Positions 1-13,069 of a DNA stretch of 64,000 bases are shown piece after piece (within the stretch, counting starts at the first letter, position 1; each line of letters begins with the position of its first letter). A program made the translations under genes and the position numbers. The stretch spans positions 11,815,257-11,879,256 of the forward strand of contig CM041197.1 of the NCBI GenBank assembly GCA_023078555.1, in the 5' to 3' direction. The notes beneath the pieces are model-generated. The model was given only the letters and a program-made list of their open reading frames with translations. It was not told the origin of the DNA and searched no databases. The stretch is from Ulva prolifera. Lineage: Eukaryota > Chlorophyta > Ulvophyceae > Ulvales > Ulvaceae.

Positions 1-3000
1 GATGAGGAGCGCAGATGAGGAGAGGGTATTCTAGGCACTGGATGTGTACATGAGTGGGCCGCGGCGGTGGTGTGCAGTGCTGTGACGGGAGTGGCTATCG
101 TGGCTTGCGTGTATGCAGAAGGTGAAGGCCCGTTGACATGCATGGATCAGTAGTGAGGACGTGTGTGCTGGTCGTGGCCGCATCTACCGGTACCACTCCA
201 CGGGAACAAATGCCTCAGATGCGGATGAAACATGGTATGCGAGTAAATGCAGTGGCAGCTCGACTCATGTGCGATTTGCCCGAGCGGGGGTCAGGGGCAC
301 AGGCATGGTGGCGCTGCAGGGGCACACGTGCGAGGACAACTCGGCCTCGAGCGACAGCTGCCGGTTCTGCATCTTCTGCGCCCACAGCGTGCCCAGCAGG
401 GCGACGGCCTCGGGGTCGCCGCCCCCGGCCGCCGTCGGCGCCGCGGTGGAGGTGAAGGCCACAACAAAGTCCCCCGCCGTCTGCAGCGTCATCGACACCG
501 CCCGCAGCTTGTGATCCATCTTCATGTCGAACCTACACCGAGGGGTCGCTGAAGCTGCTTCTTGGATGTGGCACTGAGCGGACGGGGCCACTTCGGCACG
601 TGTGCTCCTGGTCATCTGAAGTTATCAATGTCCGACAAAGCATACGTCATATGGCTTCAGAATGATCCAGAATCAGTTCACTTTACCGTAATGAACTCAG
701 AAAACAGTCGTTGACATCACAGAATACATCTTCTGGGAGACACACACAACAGCACCCAGAACAGCAGTGGCCCGCCACGAGACTCTTGCGATGGGCGGAA
801 GAGTGAGCAGGCCTGTGGGGTGCGAGAGTGTGCAGGTTTGTGGGTGTAATAGTACTGTGGCACATGGGTGTGGGTGCGTCAGAAGGCCCAAGGCGGCGAG
901 ACGAGTAGCACCAGGATAAGCGCGATCGATTGCTTTGGCTTGAGTGTGCAGTGCAGATGCTATACCTCGTACACTTCATTGCTGTTGTGTTGACTGCCGC
1001 CTCGCCCTTGGCGGCGATGTAACACACACATGCGGGGTGCAGAAGGCAACGGCCATCAGTCTAGAGAGGGGAGGCGCACGTTGTATGCATGAAGTGCACA
1101 GCTGGGGAGGCGCTGCAGAGGTTGCGGAGGCCATGCATGCAGAGGACCTGCTGCGAGAGGTGGGAAGCCTCATTGACGCCGTCCAGCATGCTCACGAGGA
1201 ACATCTCGGATTTGGTGGCCACCAGTGGCCCATACAGCGACACCACAGCCACAGCGCATTGCAGCACGACGCGAAGCACGCCCACCTGCACAACGCCACC
1301 ATGTCCGGAGTCCTGCCGGCATGCATGCCCCAGCTGCCATGACTGTGAGGGCCACTGCACGGCTGTACTAGTGGACACCCTCACTGGCTCAGAAGCTGTC
1401 TCTAGGCTCCACGTCTCCTGACGACGCAGCATCAGCAGCTGCAACAGTCACTGTTGGACACTACGTCCAGGACGCCAAATAAAATGGTCCGCAACAGATG
1501 TGTGCAGTCAGTGTACATCTTGCACCTCAAGTCAAGCAATCACGAAAGTACGGCCAGGCCTTCTCGAGGCTGCACCATGCGAGAGTTGGTGCAAATGCAT
1601 GAGGCCCCTCCAAGCCACACCTGCAGCGCATCGCCGTCATCGGCCATCTGGCCGTGCAGCGCGAGGCGCACGGCCCCGCAGACGTCCTCCCGCAGCATGT
1701 CCACAAACGCCTCCCGCACCCGGAACACCGCGACATGATCCCGCAGAGCGTCCCCGATCACCTCGAACAGGAACGTCGACGCGGGCGGGGAGCACTCCAG
1801 GAGCTCCGACGGCCGCCCCCGCGCCATGCGGCACACCTCGCGAAGCAGCGTCAGCGCCACCTGAGCCTGCGGCGTCTCCGCCTCTGCGCTGCGTGACAAC
1901 GTCGGCGTGGACGCGGAAGGCGACCGCGGAGTCGCCGGGTCGCCGCCACGGGGCGTGCCGGGGGGCGACGCAGCGGGAGCCGGGGACGGGGCCGGGGACG
2001 CGGCCGCGTGCTCAAAGACGATCGCGACCGCCTGCCGCACGATCGCCGCCGCGGTGTTGGTGACGGTCGCCGGGTTCTTCCCCGTGAGCTGGCGGAAGCA
2101 CAGCGCGAGCACCTGCAGCGGTGCCGCGGCAGTTCGGCGCACAGGCGGCTGGTGCCATGTACTCGGTGATCTACACATGCTGTACTGTAAAATGTGGTGT
2201 GAAACTGGATGGAATGGCATGGCAGAAATTGAAACGCCGCGGAGCACGGCGAGTGTGGTGGCGTCCTGTGGCTGCGACCGCACGCCTGCGAGCCATCAGC
2301 AGGCCGGTGCGTGCGACTCGGCTGGCCAACCTGGCTCTTTCTTGCGGGTTTTGCGTCGCTGATGCCATGCACCCAACACATCACACTCCAGGAGGTGGCG
2401 AACAGTGGCGAATGCACGAAAAGTGAGCTCATGTAGACTGAGGCCTGCATGGGCTGTGCACCCGGGGCGGGCGGGTGGCACCCTCATGGGTGTGATGACC
2501 AGTTCGAACAGCCACGCTGCTACAGCTGACCCTTGAGACAGCCACACTGTTCTGCTACAGCTCTGCAGGCAGCGCTTGGCTCGTGTGATGGTCTCTCGGC
2601 AACGTACATGGTCATCCATGGCTGCTCTAATGGACCAGGCTCAATAGTCGCAACGACGCAGTCTGATGGCGATGCTCCGCTGGACCGGAACCAAGTGACT
2701 GCTAAGAGCGGAGAGTTATTGCGATTCGGAAGATCGCAGTGTATCGCCTCGGGCACGTTTGTGCCCCTTTCTGCGCCTGATCATGCCTGATGCAGGCGAG
2801 ACGGTAGCTGTTTGTTCGCGCTTTCAAAACGATGTCCAGTGCGGCAAACAGACCAGACCACCAGCTCAGGCAGCTTTCCGGCCATATCTGCTTATAGGCG
2901 CAGTGACATTACGGATCATACCTGCCGGGCCTCCTCTGGTGTGTCTGAAGTGCCTCGTAACTGGAGGATTGTCAGGCAGGTCTGCAGCAGCTTCAGCTTG

Positions 3001-3797
3001 GTGGTATCATCGTCGTGGTCACGCGAGAATGAGATGACCCGCAGTGCCTCGATTGCAGCCGCTCTTCCAGTGTCTGAGAGAAGGTCGTTGACCAGCAGCT
3101 TCTGGAGGCACCCGAGTGCCATGCTGCACAGCGTGCGGGTCTTGGTGGTTGCAAGCACGATCGCCTCGATAATCTCCTACAGATCATGCTAGCACCATCA
3201 AACAAGAAGTGGCTTCATCTATGTTGGCCGTCAGCAGAATCTGCTCGCGCCTGCGCCGTTGCAGTGCATTCACAGATGTACTGCAGGAAACCAGCCAAAA
3301 GCAAGGAGGCGTAGTGACACAAACTTCCAGATGCACAGGTTTCACGGTACATGACAAAGTCTTCGTGCCAGGGCATTTAAGAGTCCACGTCTTCTTCTGA
3401 TTCGTACCGCCGGGTCATGAACACAAGAACATGGAGCGAACCTATACTCTTGCGTGGCACAAGATCCCGGGTTAAATGTAGCTTCACAGCCCAGCGTCTG
3501 TCGAAAATTACGTATAACTACGGCAGAAAAGGCATGTATATATATCGTAGCTGTGCGATCGGCAACTCAAGAGAAACTTACCGAGCATGCCCGGCATGCC
3601 GTGGCAAGGTCATCAGCATCACATATGTCTCGCAGCGCAACCTGCGCGGCTTCGGCCTTTTCTTTTACATCTTTGTGCTGTCCACTTACAAACAGACCAC
3701 TGATCTGTCCGGTTAGACCATGGCTTCTTGAGTTTCGGGCTTCTACAGCGAGGTCATTAAAGTCGTTCAGAAGTTCATCAATCAGCTTTTGTAGCAT
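1..3797 (-). CDS. MON2: MON2-like protein, N-terminal part (partial, runs off left edge)
   Basis: MON2 is a large Sec7/BIG-related Arf-GEF-like protein that acts at endosome and Golgi membranes, usually with Dopey. Exons read on the minus strand: 3797-3582, 3176-2922, 2112-1621, 1285-1080, and 532 to about 325 (last donor not fixed). Phases agree at every junction (0,0,0,2). Recognisable stretches are an N-terminal helix starting MLQKLIDELLNDF, the DCB-like block MALGCLQKLLVNDLL followed by KLKLLQT, the very characteristic LCFRQLTGKNPATVTNTAAAIVRQ..VFE in exon 3, a 'PLVATKSEMFL' block equivalent to the family's LLVTECEIFLSLL in exon 4, and TFDMK at the exon 4/5 junction. Donors are GTAAGT, GTATGA, GTGTGG and GTGCGC. 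The ATG at 3797 is chosen because it begins the family's usual N-terminus. About 460 of the family's roughly 1,600-1,700 residues lie in this window. Family assignment is strong; the end of exon 5 and everything beyond it are unseen. Confidence 0.87.
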
Positions 3798-5351
3798 GAT
3801 ATAAGGCACCTAAGCTAGCTTGGAACTGCCTAGCAACACCAGCAAGGCAGGCAATGAACCAGGGAAGGCATCTGCCGTCGGGCATCGGGGACGCTCTTTG
3901 AGATTGACCGACGATATGCAAGAGCAGTGGCCAGCATAGACTTCGGCATAAAGTGCTGGTGCTGAGAAATGCTGGAGCGCATGCGACGCTCGGCCAGCGG
4001 CTACGTGCGATACATTCATATGTAGCCAAAAACAGGCCAGCTGGGCACCGTGCACATGCTGCCTTGATCATAGTTCCGGGCAGCTGCCCCCTCAGCTACT
4101 TTGCATGCCACGGCATGCCACTCCAGGGACTGCACGTACATTCGTCGCTAAAGAATTCAATTCCCAAGTCTCTGACAGCGCTTGCACAGGCCCTGGAGAC
4201 AGCATCAGGATTTCGTCACCGGCACATGCTGCTAGGTTTGTCTGCCCATGTGCGCTGTGCCAAGCTGATGACACATGTTCACACGTTATTTGGAATTGCA
4301 GGGGATGTCATGCGTTTTTTTTTCATGGTTGTGCCTGGACGAATTCACACACATGGGGACGTCAAGCCCTCCGAGTGCTCCGTGTTCGACGATGCTGCTC
4401 CGTACACACGGACGCCACCTTGCGCTTACTTTTTCCTTGTGACACACACGGACGCCACCTTGCGAGGCGTTGTCATCAATACGCACACCCACGAAAACTT
4501 CAGCCTTGGGATGTGCCCTCTCGTCCGCGTCGTTACGTATACGTGTGTACATGCTTGCAATTGTGAGCGCCCTGTCGGTCGTACTCGACCGCTTCCGCTT
4601 TCCCAATCACCGTCTGAGCACATGCCAACCTCGACCAAGCGCTACCGTGCGCAGCAGCGCTTGGCATTTTGCATGTGGGAGAGCAAGGTCAACAATGAGC
4701 TGGCGCATGTGGGGCATTTGCCCTTGTTGAAGGCGTGTACCTGGGTATGTGCATTGGCACGGTGACCGCAGTAGCTCCACCCACGTCCGAGGTGTGCCAA
4801 GAGGGCAATCGCATACAGGCAGGTCGCTCTCAGGTTCAAAAACCGAGGTCGAATTAAAAGATCGAAGACCCTTCTCCGCACCTCCTATCCGCTAGAGCAA
4901 GGCAGGCCAAGGATCTGTGCATGCCCTGAACTGTGCGTGTCAATTCACACTCATACGTCACATGAGACGTAGGCAAACAGATAAATGTCGCCCTCTGGAG
5001 CTGAAACACTGCACCATGGGGACTGCTGGCCTCACAGGACTCGTCATCGAGTCCACACCAGCACTTCAGAGCTCGCGCTACACGTCAACACGAAAGCACC
5101 GCGTTCAACTCCCAGCACCGCAACATGGACGAAACCAACCCCCTGCCCACATACGAAGCAGAGAACCGCGCCCCCACCGCTGCTGGAACCCCCAACACCA
5201 TGCACTGTCTCCGAACAATGCCCTCATAAAACCCTGCCTCTACATCTGACCGCAAGTCCGCAACGCCCCTTCGTCACACTGATGCCGCTTTCCCTTCGCC
5301 TGCCTGCCACGGACCGGCATTGGCGCATGTACCACATGCACGCTGGTGAGG
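3798..5351. other. Spacer between MON2 and P1
   Basis: No gene recognised. A 270-codon open frame runs through 3953-4765 on the plus strand, but its composition is not protein-like and it contains a retroposon scar with its target duplication (4404-4464), so I do not call it. The head of the MON2 gene (3797) and the tail of P1 (5352) bound the stretch, so it should hold the MON2 promoter and the P1 3' UTR; no specific promoter element could be identified. Confidence 0.5.
4404..4464 (+). mobile_element. SINE-like retroposon scar, 19-bp insert with 21-bp target duplication
   Basis: The 21 bases 4404-4424 (ACACACGGACGCC...) are repeated exactly at 4444-4464. Between them lie only 19 bases, 4425-4443, reading cttactttttccttgtgac, which is the 3' terminus of the short retroposon family described at 28958-29554. 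The insertion is an extreme 5' truncation. The duplication begins with ACAC, like the other copies. Confidence 0.8.
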
Positions 5352-8300
5352 CTAGAGCCCAAACGCTTCGACCATGGCGAACGTGGACTCCCGTGATAGC
5401 TGCCTGTGCGCTATATGGCACAGGGCCAGCAAATCGGTACACCCAAGCCCATGCTGCACGGGCATCCAGAACATCTGCATCACCTGAGGCCCGGTCAGCA
5501 TATCCCCCGGAACAACACGGGACTGCACGTCCAGGTACAGGCGCAGGCTCATTCCATGCATTGCACGCAGCCGCCGCAGCGTCTCAGCAGCGGCGATGGT
5601 GGCCACAGGGCACTGCCCCAGCATCCCCGGCGCCGCGGCGGCGAGCTCCCGCGACGAGACCCACGCCGCGGGGCTGTCCAGCAGCAGCCGCCCGTCCGCC
5701 GCGCAGAAGCGCCGCTTCGGCAGCGACCTCGCCGTGTCTGCGCCCCCGTGGCCATGCATCACCTGCGAGAAGTACCCAACGCTCCGAGCATCTGGCACGT
5801 GAGATCGTTCCGGGAGCTTCCGCAGGCGGAACGTGCTCCCCCCCGCGGCGACGGCTGCGGCGAGCGCGGCGAGGGTGGGGGGCATGTCGGTGGCGTGGGG
5901 GCTCCACACGGACATCGGCAGCTGCGCCTCGGTCAGGCTGAGGGACAGCATGCTGCGGTTGCGCTCCCAGTCCTTCCACACGGCCGCCATAAGCGCCTTT
6001 TGAGCGTGGGGGAGGCGCAGTATCTTGTACAGGCGTACCTGCATGTTTTCCACCTGCATGCATGGCACCGTGGTTGACCGCTGATTGCCCCCGTTCCAAC
6101 CCCCCTCACGTCACGCCCACAGCCCATCCTGAGTAACTGTGGCCATGTGTCACTGGCAGACGTGCCGCAGACGCAACACGGCAGCCATGGGGTGGGCGCC
6201 GATTCGGGTGCATGCAAGCGGCGGACCAGGGTGTGGTCGGAGGGCGTGCCTTGCAGAACTCCGGCGTCCCTGGGAAAGCAAACTTCAGGGCGAGGCTGAG
6301 CATGACCCGTGAGCAGAAGGCCTTGAGGGCAACGAGGCCGAGCGTGAAGTCTTGCGCTCGCTTCGCCTGCCGCTGCATGTCCCGGCCGTGCTCGCTCGGG
6401 GCCACGGCCCACGGCTGCTCCTCCTCCTGCACAGGGTTTACACTGTGGCGGCAGATCGCCTTCACACTGCAATGGCGTAGAGAGCGCTGGCAGGGTGCCC
6501 CTCTGCGGCGAAGTCTGATGGACCGCCATCAATGCAAGCATTGCTGCTCGGAGCGGTGCTATCACGCGGTGCTGTGCCATGTGGCCGTCTTTGTCTGCCT
6601 GTCGTGCACGACAATGCATGCCGGGCATGCGATGCTTCGCGCTGGGCATGTCCGTGCGTACACTAGAGCTACACAGCAGACCATGAAAGCCTGACAGGAG
6701 TACACCGCTGGGGAGTGGGCACGCCGGTCTAGCTGCAAAGATGTCCCTACTGGCATGCACTCGCCACATTTGGAGAAAGAAAATATCAGAGTACCTGCGT
6801 TCTGAGGAGATGAGCAGGCGCTTTGGGGGCGAATGCTGTGGCAGTCCAGCAAGGAGACCGCTGGACCACTGCATCCTTGTGCGTCGTGGATACCGGGGGG
6901 CCTCCGGCGTAGCGGTCACATCACTGGAGGCGACCATCACTGGAGGTCATACGTCCGTGCATACATGCACAGGTTCGGCTCGCTGCCCGGCCTCTGTCCT
7001 TTGTAAATACATGCACAGGTTCATTCAGGCTTACATACACACGCTCGTGCCGCCGAGTGACGCTTTGTGCATAGGGGATGTGTCGGTTGTGATCGCCGGT
7101 GCTGATACCTAATGCGGCCGAGCGGCCCGGGAGCCTGAGGACGGGGGTGCTGCGTAGACGTGCAGAAACGCAATGCTTATCGCTTGCACGACCCTGATGC
7201 ATATAGCTTTGTGCCGTTGTCGCATGAGACGCATGGTCGCTTGGGACAGCCTGATATGGATCACTTGAATCGGCTGGCGCCAGTCGCGTCTCGGTGTGGT
7301 ACGGTGAAGCGTGCTTTGGTTCTGACGAATGCGCTGCGCCGGTTGAGGGTGGCTTTGTGCAAGGGGAATGCTCTTGTCCTCCGTGCGGGGCTCCAATCGT
7401 TAGGCTGGAATCTCCGGCAGGGCTGTGGTGCGCGCTCGTGCCCGGCCTAGTGCCATGAATGAGTGAGTGGATTTGCGAGTCGATTCCGAGAAACGGCTCG
7501 ATGCCCGCCCTCTGTGCTTTGTAACTAAGAAGACACACAGCTGCGTCTCGGTGTGGTGCGGTGGACCGTGGTGTGTTGGTGACGCCTACGCCAATCCAGG
7601 TTTACTTTATTTCACATACACATGCATTCGCTCACAGGCTGTAGATCCAGTGCTGAAGTGCCACACCTGCCGCAGACGCTCCCGTGCGACGGTGAGGGCC
7701 TCCTGAGCGGCCATTGTGGCCGTGATGATGCCCTGCCAGTGATGGTCATGAAGCGCTTCCCCAGCACCCAACGCGTCATCATCCGAGGCCGGGCCCTCCG
7801 CACCTACACCACACCCTCGATGCAGGCACAACCGCCACTCACCACACGCCTGTCTCAAACAGGCGTGCCTGCCAGCTGTGCTGGATACATGCATGTGTGT
7901 ATGGATCGTTGAATGATCACATGGCCATGTACATGGAACACTGAGCCGGTTGCCCTGTCAGGTGAGGGAGGTCACACAGAGCCAGTTCGGGGCGGGGGAG
8001 CACCTTGTCCATCGCCGCCCGAACTCGAACTCTGTTCGAAAGATCGCAGCATCACGTCAAGCACGTTCAGCACACACAGCCGCGGCAGCCGGTGCGTGAA
8101 CCGCCGCACCAACGCCTCCATCGCCGTGAGCGCCGTCGGCCCCAGCGGCAGCGAGTCCCCCACCCCACACCGCAGCTGCGGCTCCATGGTGGTGGCTGCC
8201 TCGCCCACACACCCGTCTCGCCACATCCCCCCCAGATCATCGTCAGAGCTGCTGCCTCGTCCACGGCTCCCAACCGACTCCCCGGACCCCTCATAAATCG

Positions 8301-9706
8301 CGGCAGACGGCGCCCGAGCGGTGCCGGTGGCGAGGTCCAGGCCATTGCGGTCCCGAGCGCGCAAAGCAGGCGCAGCGCTCAATGCGCGTGCACTGGACGG
8401 GCGTGCACTGGACTCATGCACATCTGCTGGTTCGGAAGGTCCTGGCCCATGCGCCCCATCGGCGCTGTAGCCACCATGCAAGTTCCGGCCGTATTCTGTA
8501 GCGACAGTGAGGGGGCGCGGGGGCGGGGGTCTGGGACAGGCGCAGGGGTCGCGGTGGTCACACGTCGCACAGGGTTGATGCAGGGGCTGCTGTGCATCGC
8601 CACCGCTACCCTGGCTGCCTGTGGCCACCCCGCGAACAGGGGGCTGCCTGGCGGGCGCGTCCTCCGAGACGACCGGCGAATGCGAGATGTCGATTATGCT
8701 GCCTGCATGCTTTGCGCGCTGACAATTGTTGCGCCACCCCACACTAGGATGAGGTGGGGGAAAACGGGGGGGGGGAGGGAGGCGTTGGAAACACACAGCA
8801 CCGCACGAGGGCAGCGCCCGGGACACCGAGGGAGCAGGCTGCGGCGCCAGACTGGGCTGCGGCGCAACAAACACAGCACAGCACATCGCAGCATAGCTCA
8901 GCGGCGGTACAGCAAAGCATAGCTACGATCTCTGGCACTGGACTGAGAAGGAAATCGAATTCCGCAGCACAGCCCAGCGCAGCGTCATGCGAAGGTGGGA
9001 GCGCACTCTCCTCCAGCAGCAGAGCGCACTCTACCTGGCAGAGGAAGAAGGTGACAAGGAACGATGCGGTGCAGGCCGCGGTCGTGAGAGCTAGCCCGAA
9101 TGAGAGGGGCATCCCCGGCGCCATCTCCCATGTGGTCACCAGGTGCCAGCAGATCTGGTCCTCATGCATGCTGGCTGACACGGCGGTTCGCGAGCGGTAG
9201 TCGTCGATGAGAACACGCAGGTTCTTCTCTGACACATCGATGCTTCCGGTGGAGCCCTGCATGCGGATGAGCGCATCCGTGTTGATCCCGCAGTGGGCCC
9301 TGAAGCGCGCCAGCCCGGGTGCGGGAGAGTCCGCGGCGGGGGCAAACATGCGGCGCTGCGCGCACGCGGTGAGCCGCCCTGCCTCCGGCGACACGAGGCC
9401 GCAATCAAGGGGTGGCGGCGGCTCTGCGGCCGGCGCGCATGCGGCGCTGCGGGCCCGGGCCTGCTGCAGTGCCGCCTCCGCGAGGTGCCCCCGCTGCCGC
9501 AGCAGGCGGTTCGTGTTGCCCAGGATCTGGAGGTAACTCTGGCGGGCGAGGAGGCGCTTGTGTAGGGCCTCGGTGGCGTGAGCCTTGCCTTCGGCATTGG
9601 GCGCGGCACGCTCGCCACAGGTGGCACTGGCACCGCCGGGGTCACTCTTGTTCAGGCTGCACCCCGCAGCGGCGTCCCTGCGGTCCTCTGCTGCCCGGTG
9701 TTCCAT
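5352..9706 (-). CDS. P1: bZIP-related family protein, five exons, 804 aa
   Basis: Exons on the minus strand: A 9706-9007, B 8702-8004, C 7803-7667, D 6426-6250, E 6053-5352; total 2415 nt including stop. Donors are GTGCGC, GTGCTC, GTGTGG and GCACGC (a GC donor after exon D). Module A (residues 1-233) has a coiled coil (about 45-80, ALHKRLLARQSYLQILGNTNRLLRQ) and ends in a hydrophobic helix before LLLEE. Module B ends with CGVGDSLPLGPTALTAMEALVRRF. Module D (513-571) is amphipathic with RDMQR and LALKFAFPG. Module E (572-804) has LYKILRLPHAQKALMAAVWKDW and the C-terminal PGDMLTGPQVMQMF..TDLLALC motif. No basic DNA-binding region is seen in these exons. An acceptor-like CTGCTGCAG lies 4 nt before the ATG, so an upstream exon is likely. 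Closest relative is P2. Function is not established; a bZIP-derived regulator is inferred from P3. Confidence 0.83.
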
Positions 9707-12700
9707 CACCCTGCAGCAGCATGCATGTGTGATGTCACCCTTCGTGAAAAATGCGGCTGAGCAAACCCGGCGTGGTCCTGTCGAATAGTGTGACTCATCG
9801 GACGTATGCTGCCCAGAACTGGCCACCTGTGCCCAGCACGCCCAGCTGCTGGCACTGCCTCCACCTGCGACGACCTGCCTTCACCAGAAAAATTTGTATC
9901 TAGAAAGTAATTCGACTCGTTGTTGTCCACTTACACTGCTTCACATCCAGCGGGCTGAGTGCGATGGCAAACGCTGGCCAGCCACCGCCAGCCTCTGCAC
10001 CTGCCGCCTCGGAGAACTCCGCGCAGCAATGAAATTATCGAGATACAAACTGTTAATTGGCGTGTAGAAGCCACACCGTGCGCCTCGATATCAGGCGTCA
10101 GCCGCTTCAGGAATGTCGGCTTGGGATTCCCTCCTGCAGATATCACTTCAGATCGTACCACAGCTACGAAGCTGTCCCTCTACCCATGCAGGCAGGATCC
10201 GCCGTGCTGGTTCATGGCTGTTGCTTGGGCGATAAGAGGGTGACGCGTCGTCATGACGACGGCGTGTTCGGACTGCGCGCAGGCCCCTCGATCCGTCGAT
10301 GTCTTGTGCCTTGTCGTCACGAGGTGGAGACGGTCACCAGGTGTCACCTCGCAGCCTCGGAGACGGTCAACTTGGTGCCCATAACACAACCAGAGCAAGA
10401 TGCGCGTATGACTAAGGTTCAAGTCCGAGAGTGACTGTGTCGTATCGTGTGCGTCTGCATGTGCATGTTCGACAATTCATGGCCATGCTTCACTTCTCGA
10501 TGTGACTTCGGTACGACGAACCTCGGCACTGCACCGGAGCTCCGGTGCAGTGCCGCGGAGGGTCTTCGGCACTGTTTGTAGTCGGCCACGAATCATCCGC
10601 GCGCGGGTACAGTTGTATGATACAATCTCTCTGTGGAAAGCGGGTCGAGGCGTCGTGGTTGCACATTCGTCTCGCGAGACGAGATGTGGGCAGTGGTAAA
10701 CCTCAGAGTGCTATCTCAAGATAGAGCTAACTAGGCTCAGGTTGCAGACAGACAGGTGACTGAAAGCACCAGTCCACGCTGCTTCAGCAAAGTCTTGCGA
10801 TTTCGTTGATCGAGCATCCTTTCTCACTTGCTGCAATCGAGGGGGTTCGAGCAATCGGGCCAAAGCGAGCTCCTCAGCTGATGTCAAGTTTGTTTGATGT
10901 CCAGCATGGGGCGATCAAGCAGTACTGGGAGCCAGTATATCAACCTCCGTGCTCTGCACGGTATCAGCCTCCTGGAGGGCCTCTTCTATCTGCATCACTG
11001 CCCCTTCACAGGGAGGACAGGACAGCATACTTTGCGCACCACAGCTCTCCGGATTCCTGCTAGGAGCTCTTCCATTTCGTCGATTCGAGAAGCGCGTTGG
11101 TCTGCCCAATGGGCAGTGCCCATGTGATGCATTTCCACATTTCGTGAATTGCCACGGACGCAACAGGGAAACGTTGGCAAACTGCCTGCCTGCCTATGTT
11201 TGCGAGATGGGAGCACCGTTATGCTGCCCTGAAACCCCACATGTCATACCTCTGATGGCTAGCACGACATGATGTCGTCGACATCTCCAGCGATCTTGTG
11301 CACGCAACCATCTGCTTGGACTTGGACGACGCTGTCATTGTTGCCAGCCGATGCACGCTTACAACGTATGTACGAAGATTTTAGAGTAAATATCATATCA
11401 ACATCGAGTTGATGGGGATTATGTCGATGACGTTCTGAGTGTGACGGGGTATCTTTCGACGCACATGGAAGCGGAAGCGTTTGAAACGCCAACACGCGGA
11501 CGACACCACCGCAGAGTACGGTAAGCACAATTCAAGACTGCTATGGGGCGTGGTGCTGGCTGGTGTGGCGTGTCTGGCGCGTGGAACGGTGCAGTCCGAA
11601 CCGGTGATTCTTACAGCTGTCCGCTACCGAGCGGCTCACTGCCACATGGGGGCACGAATCATCCCACAGAAGGACTTGCCAACTTGTGCGAGATGGTAAA
11701 TGCTTCGTGCTGTAGCGTGCAGCTCGACGTCGAGCCGTCTGCCCGTTTGTATCGAGCAAAGCGACCCGGGATTGGGCCGGGCCGAGCCACGGCTGAACCG
11801 AGATTGCAATGTTAACATGGATGTTGCACAAGCAGGGCTGCCAGCCCAAGCTTCTTGACAATGTGAAATCTGGTATTGTGGCCACGCGTGGATCACACGG
11901 CTCGTGTCCGTGCAGAACTTGTAGCAGCGAAGTGTCCAGTAAAGATCGGGCTAGAATTCCAAGTTGAAACAGATGTGTAAGAGATGGCCAGGGACGGACG
12001 ACCCGCGTCCTGAGTAGCTATCTAGAGATATTCACCTGCGCACATGTCTACAGCCTGACCATCGCGGCTATCGCGGCACGTTTTCGGTCGAAGATGACGC
12101 CATTTGTGAGATACAAACGCTATGCTTCTACTGACAACCAATTCGTCATCATGAATGGTTCGCTCCGCACCACAAGCGCACTGACGGACTGCACTGAAGG
12201 ACGCATGGCCAACCGAGTTTGTTCCACTGGCTGATGTATCAGCCCAGTCTGCGCGGTATTGCTTCAAACGGTACCGTTTCGAGCCACAGCTGTTTGCGCG
12301 GCAAAGTTTGCGCTACCTGGCCCAAAGGAGCAGCTCCCAACGCTGGCGCTATCGTTGCAACACTTGCGTCCGGTGAACAGAGTGCGAGGCAACTGAGCGA
12401 CGTAGGCCGGAGTCAATATGCAAAATATGTTCCATTAGCGAGCAGGCCTCGCTGCAAGGCATGGTCGCTGCGAGTTCCACGACAGCAGCTGGTTGTGGTG
12501 GCCATGTCGTGCGTGCAACCTGCTCCAGCAGAATGTAAATGCGCATATCCGAACTCAACTATCGCTCACTCCGAGCTGCGCTTTATGCTTTCGGTGTGAT
12601 CCCTGTGACGTTGTGGAGTAAGGTACGCAGGCACATAATATGTGCGCACTGCGTATGTGGCTGTGGTGGTGTGGGATTGATCTACGTTTGGTGACAGATT

Positions 12701-13069
12701 GTGCTGCGCTGTGTACGGTGTCTGAGGTCTGGCCGGCCTGCACGACGGTGTCCTTGCAATCTATGTGGCTGGGCTACGGCCAGACTATGTGAGCCCGACA
12801 CGCCTCTGGAGAGTTTCGAGAGAATCGTACTGCACATGCACATGCACATGCACCGACGGCACAATTTGACGTGTCCCATATTGGGTGTGCTGGCTGCATT
12901 GTGCCTGTAGCTACCTGGCGCCGGAATTGCACGAGCAGATCATGCTTAAAGCGACTGCCAACACACCCATACTCATACACACATGCGTGGCTGCGGTGGC
13001 TGTGGCGTGGGTGTTTTGTGCTCGTGTTTTTTTTTCTTTTTTTTCTTTCATGCATACTGCTGCAGGGTG
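9707..13069. other. Divergent spacer between P1 and P2
   Basis: P1 and P2 point away from each other here, so promoters and 5' exons of both are expected in this 3.4 kb. A short minus-strand open frame from 9930 (MDNNESNYFLDTNF...) could be a first exon of P1, but no splice evidence decides it. The remaining open frames (for example 10057-10434, 11541-11885, 12219-12599) have no recognisable motif. Just before the P2 start a T-rich tract (about 13027-13050) precedes ATGCATACTGCTGCAG, a good polypyrimidine tract plus 3' splice site. Confidence 0.45.

Noticed and set aside
3220..3280. Possible extra MON2 exon (VNALQRRRREQILL...)
   Set aside because: Exons 3797-3582 and 3176-2922 join directly in phase 0 and align with the family without a gap, and including this piece would need an implausible intron of about 27 bases.
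3953..4765. 270-codon open frame on the plus strand
   Set aside because: Not protein-like in composition, no domain, and it contains a retroposon scar with its 21-bp duplication inside.
8754..9826. 360-codon minus-strand frame read as a single exon
   Set aside because: It runs through the P1 module A exon into the intron; the conserved donor GTGCGC at 9006 ends the real exon.
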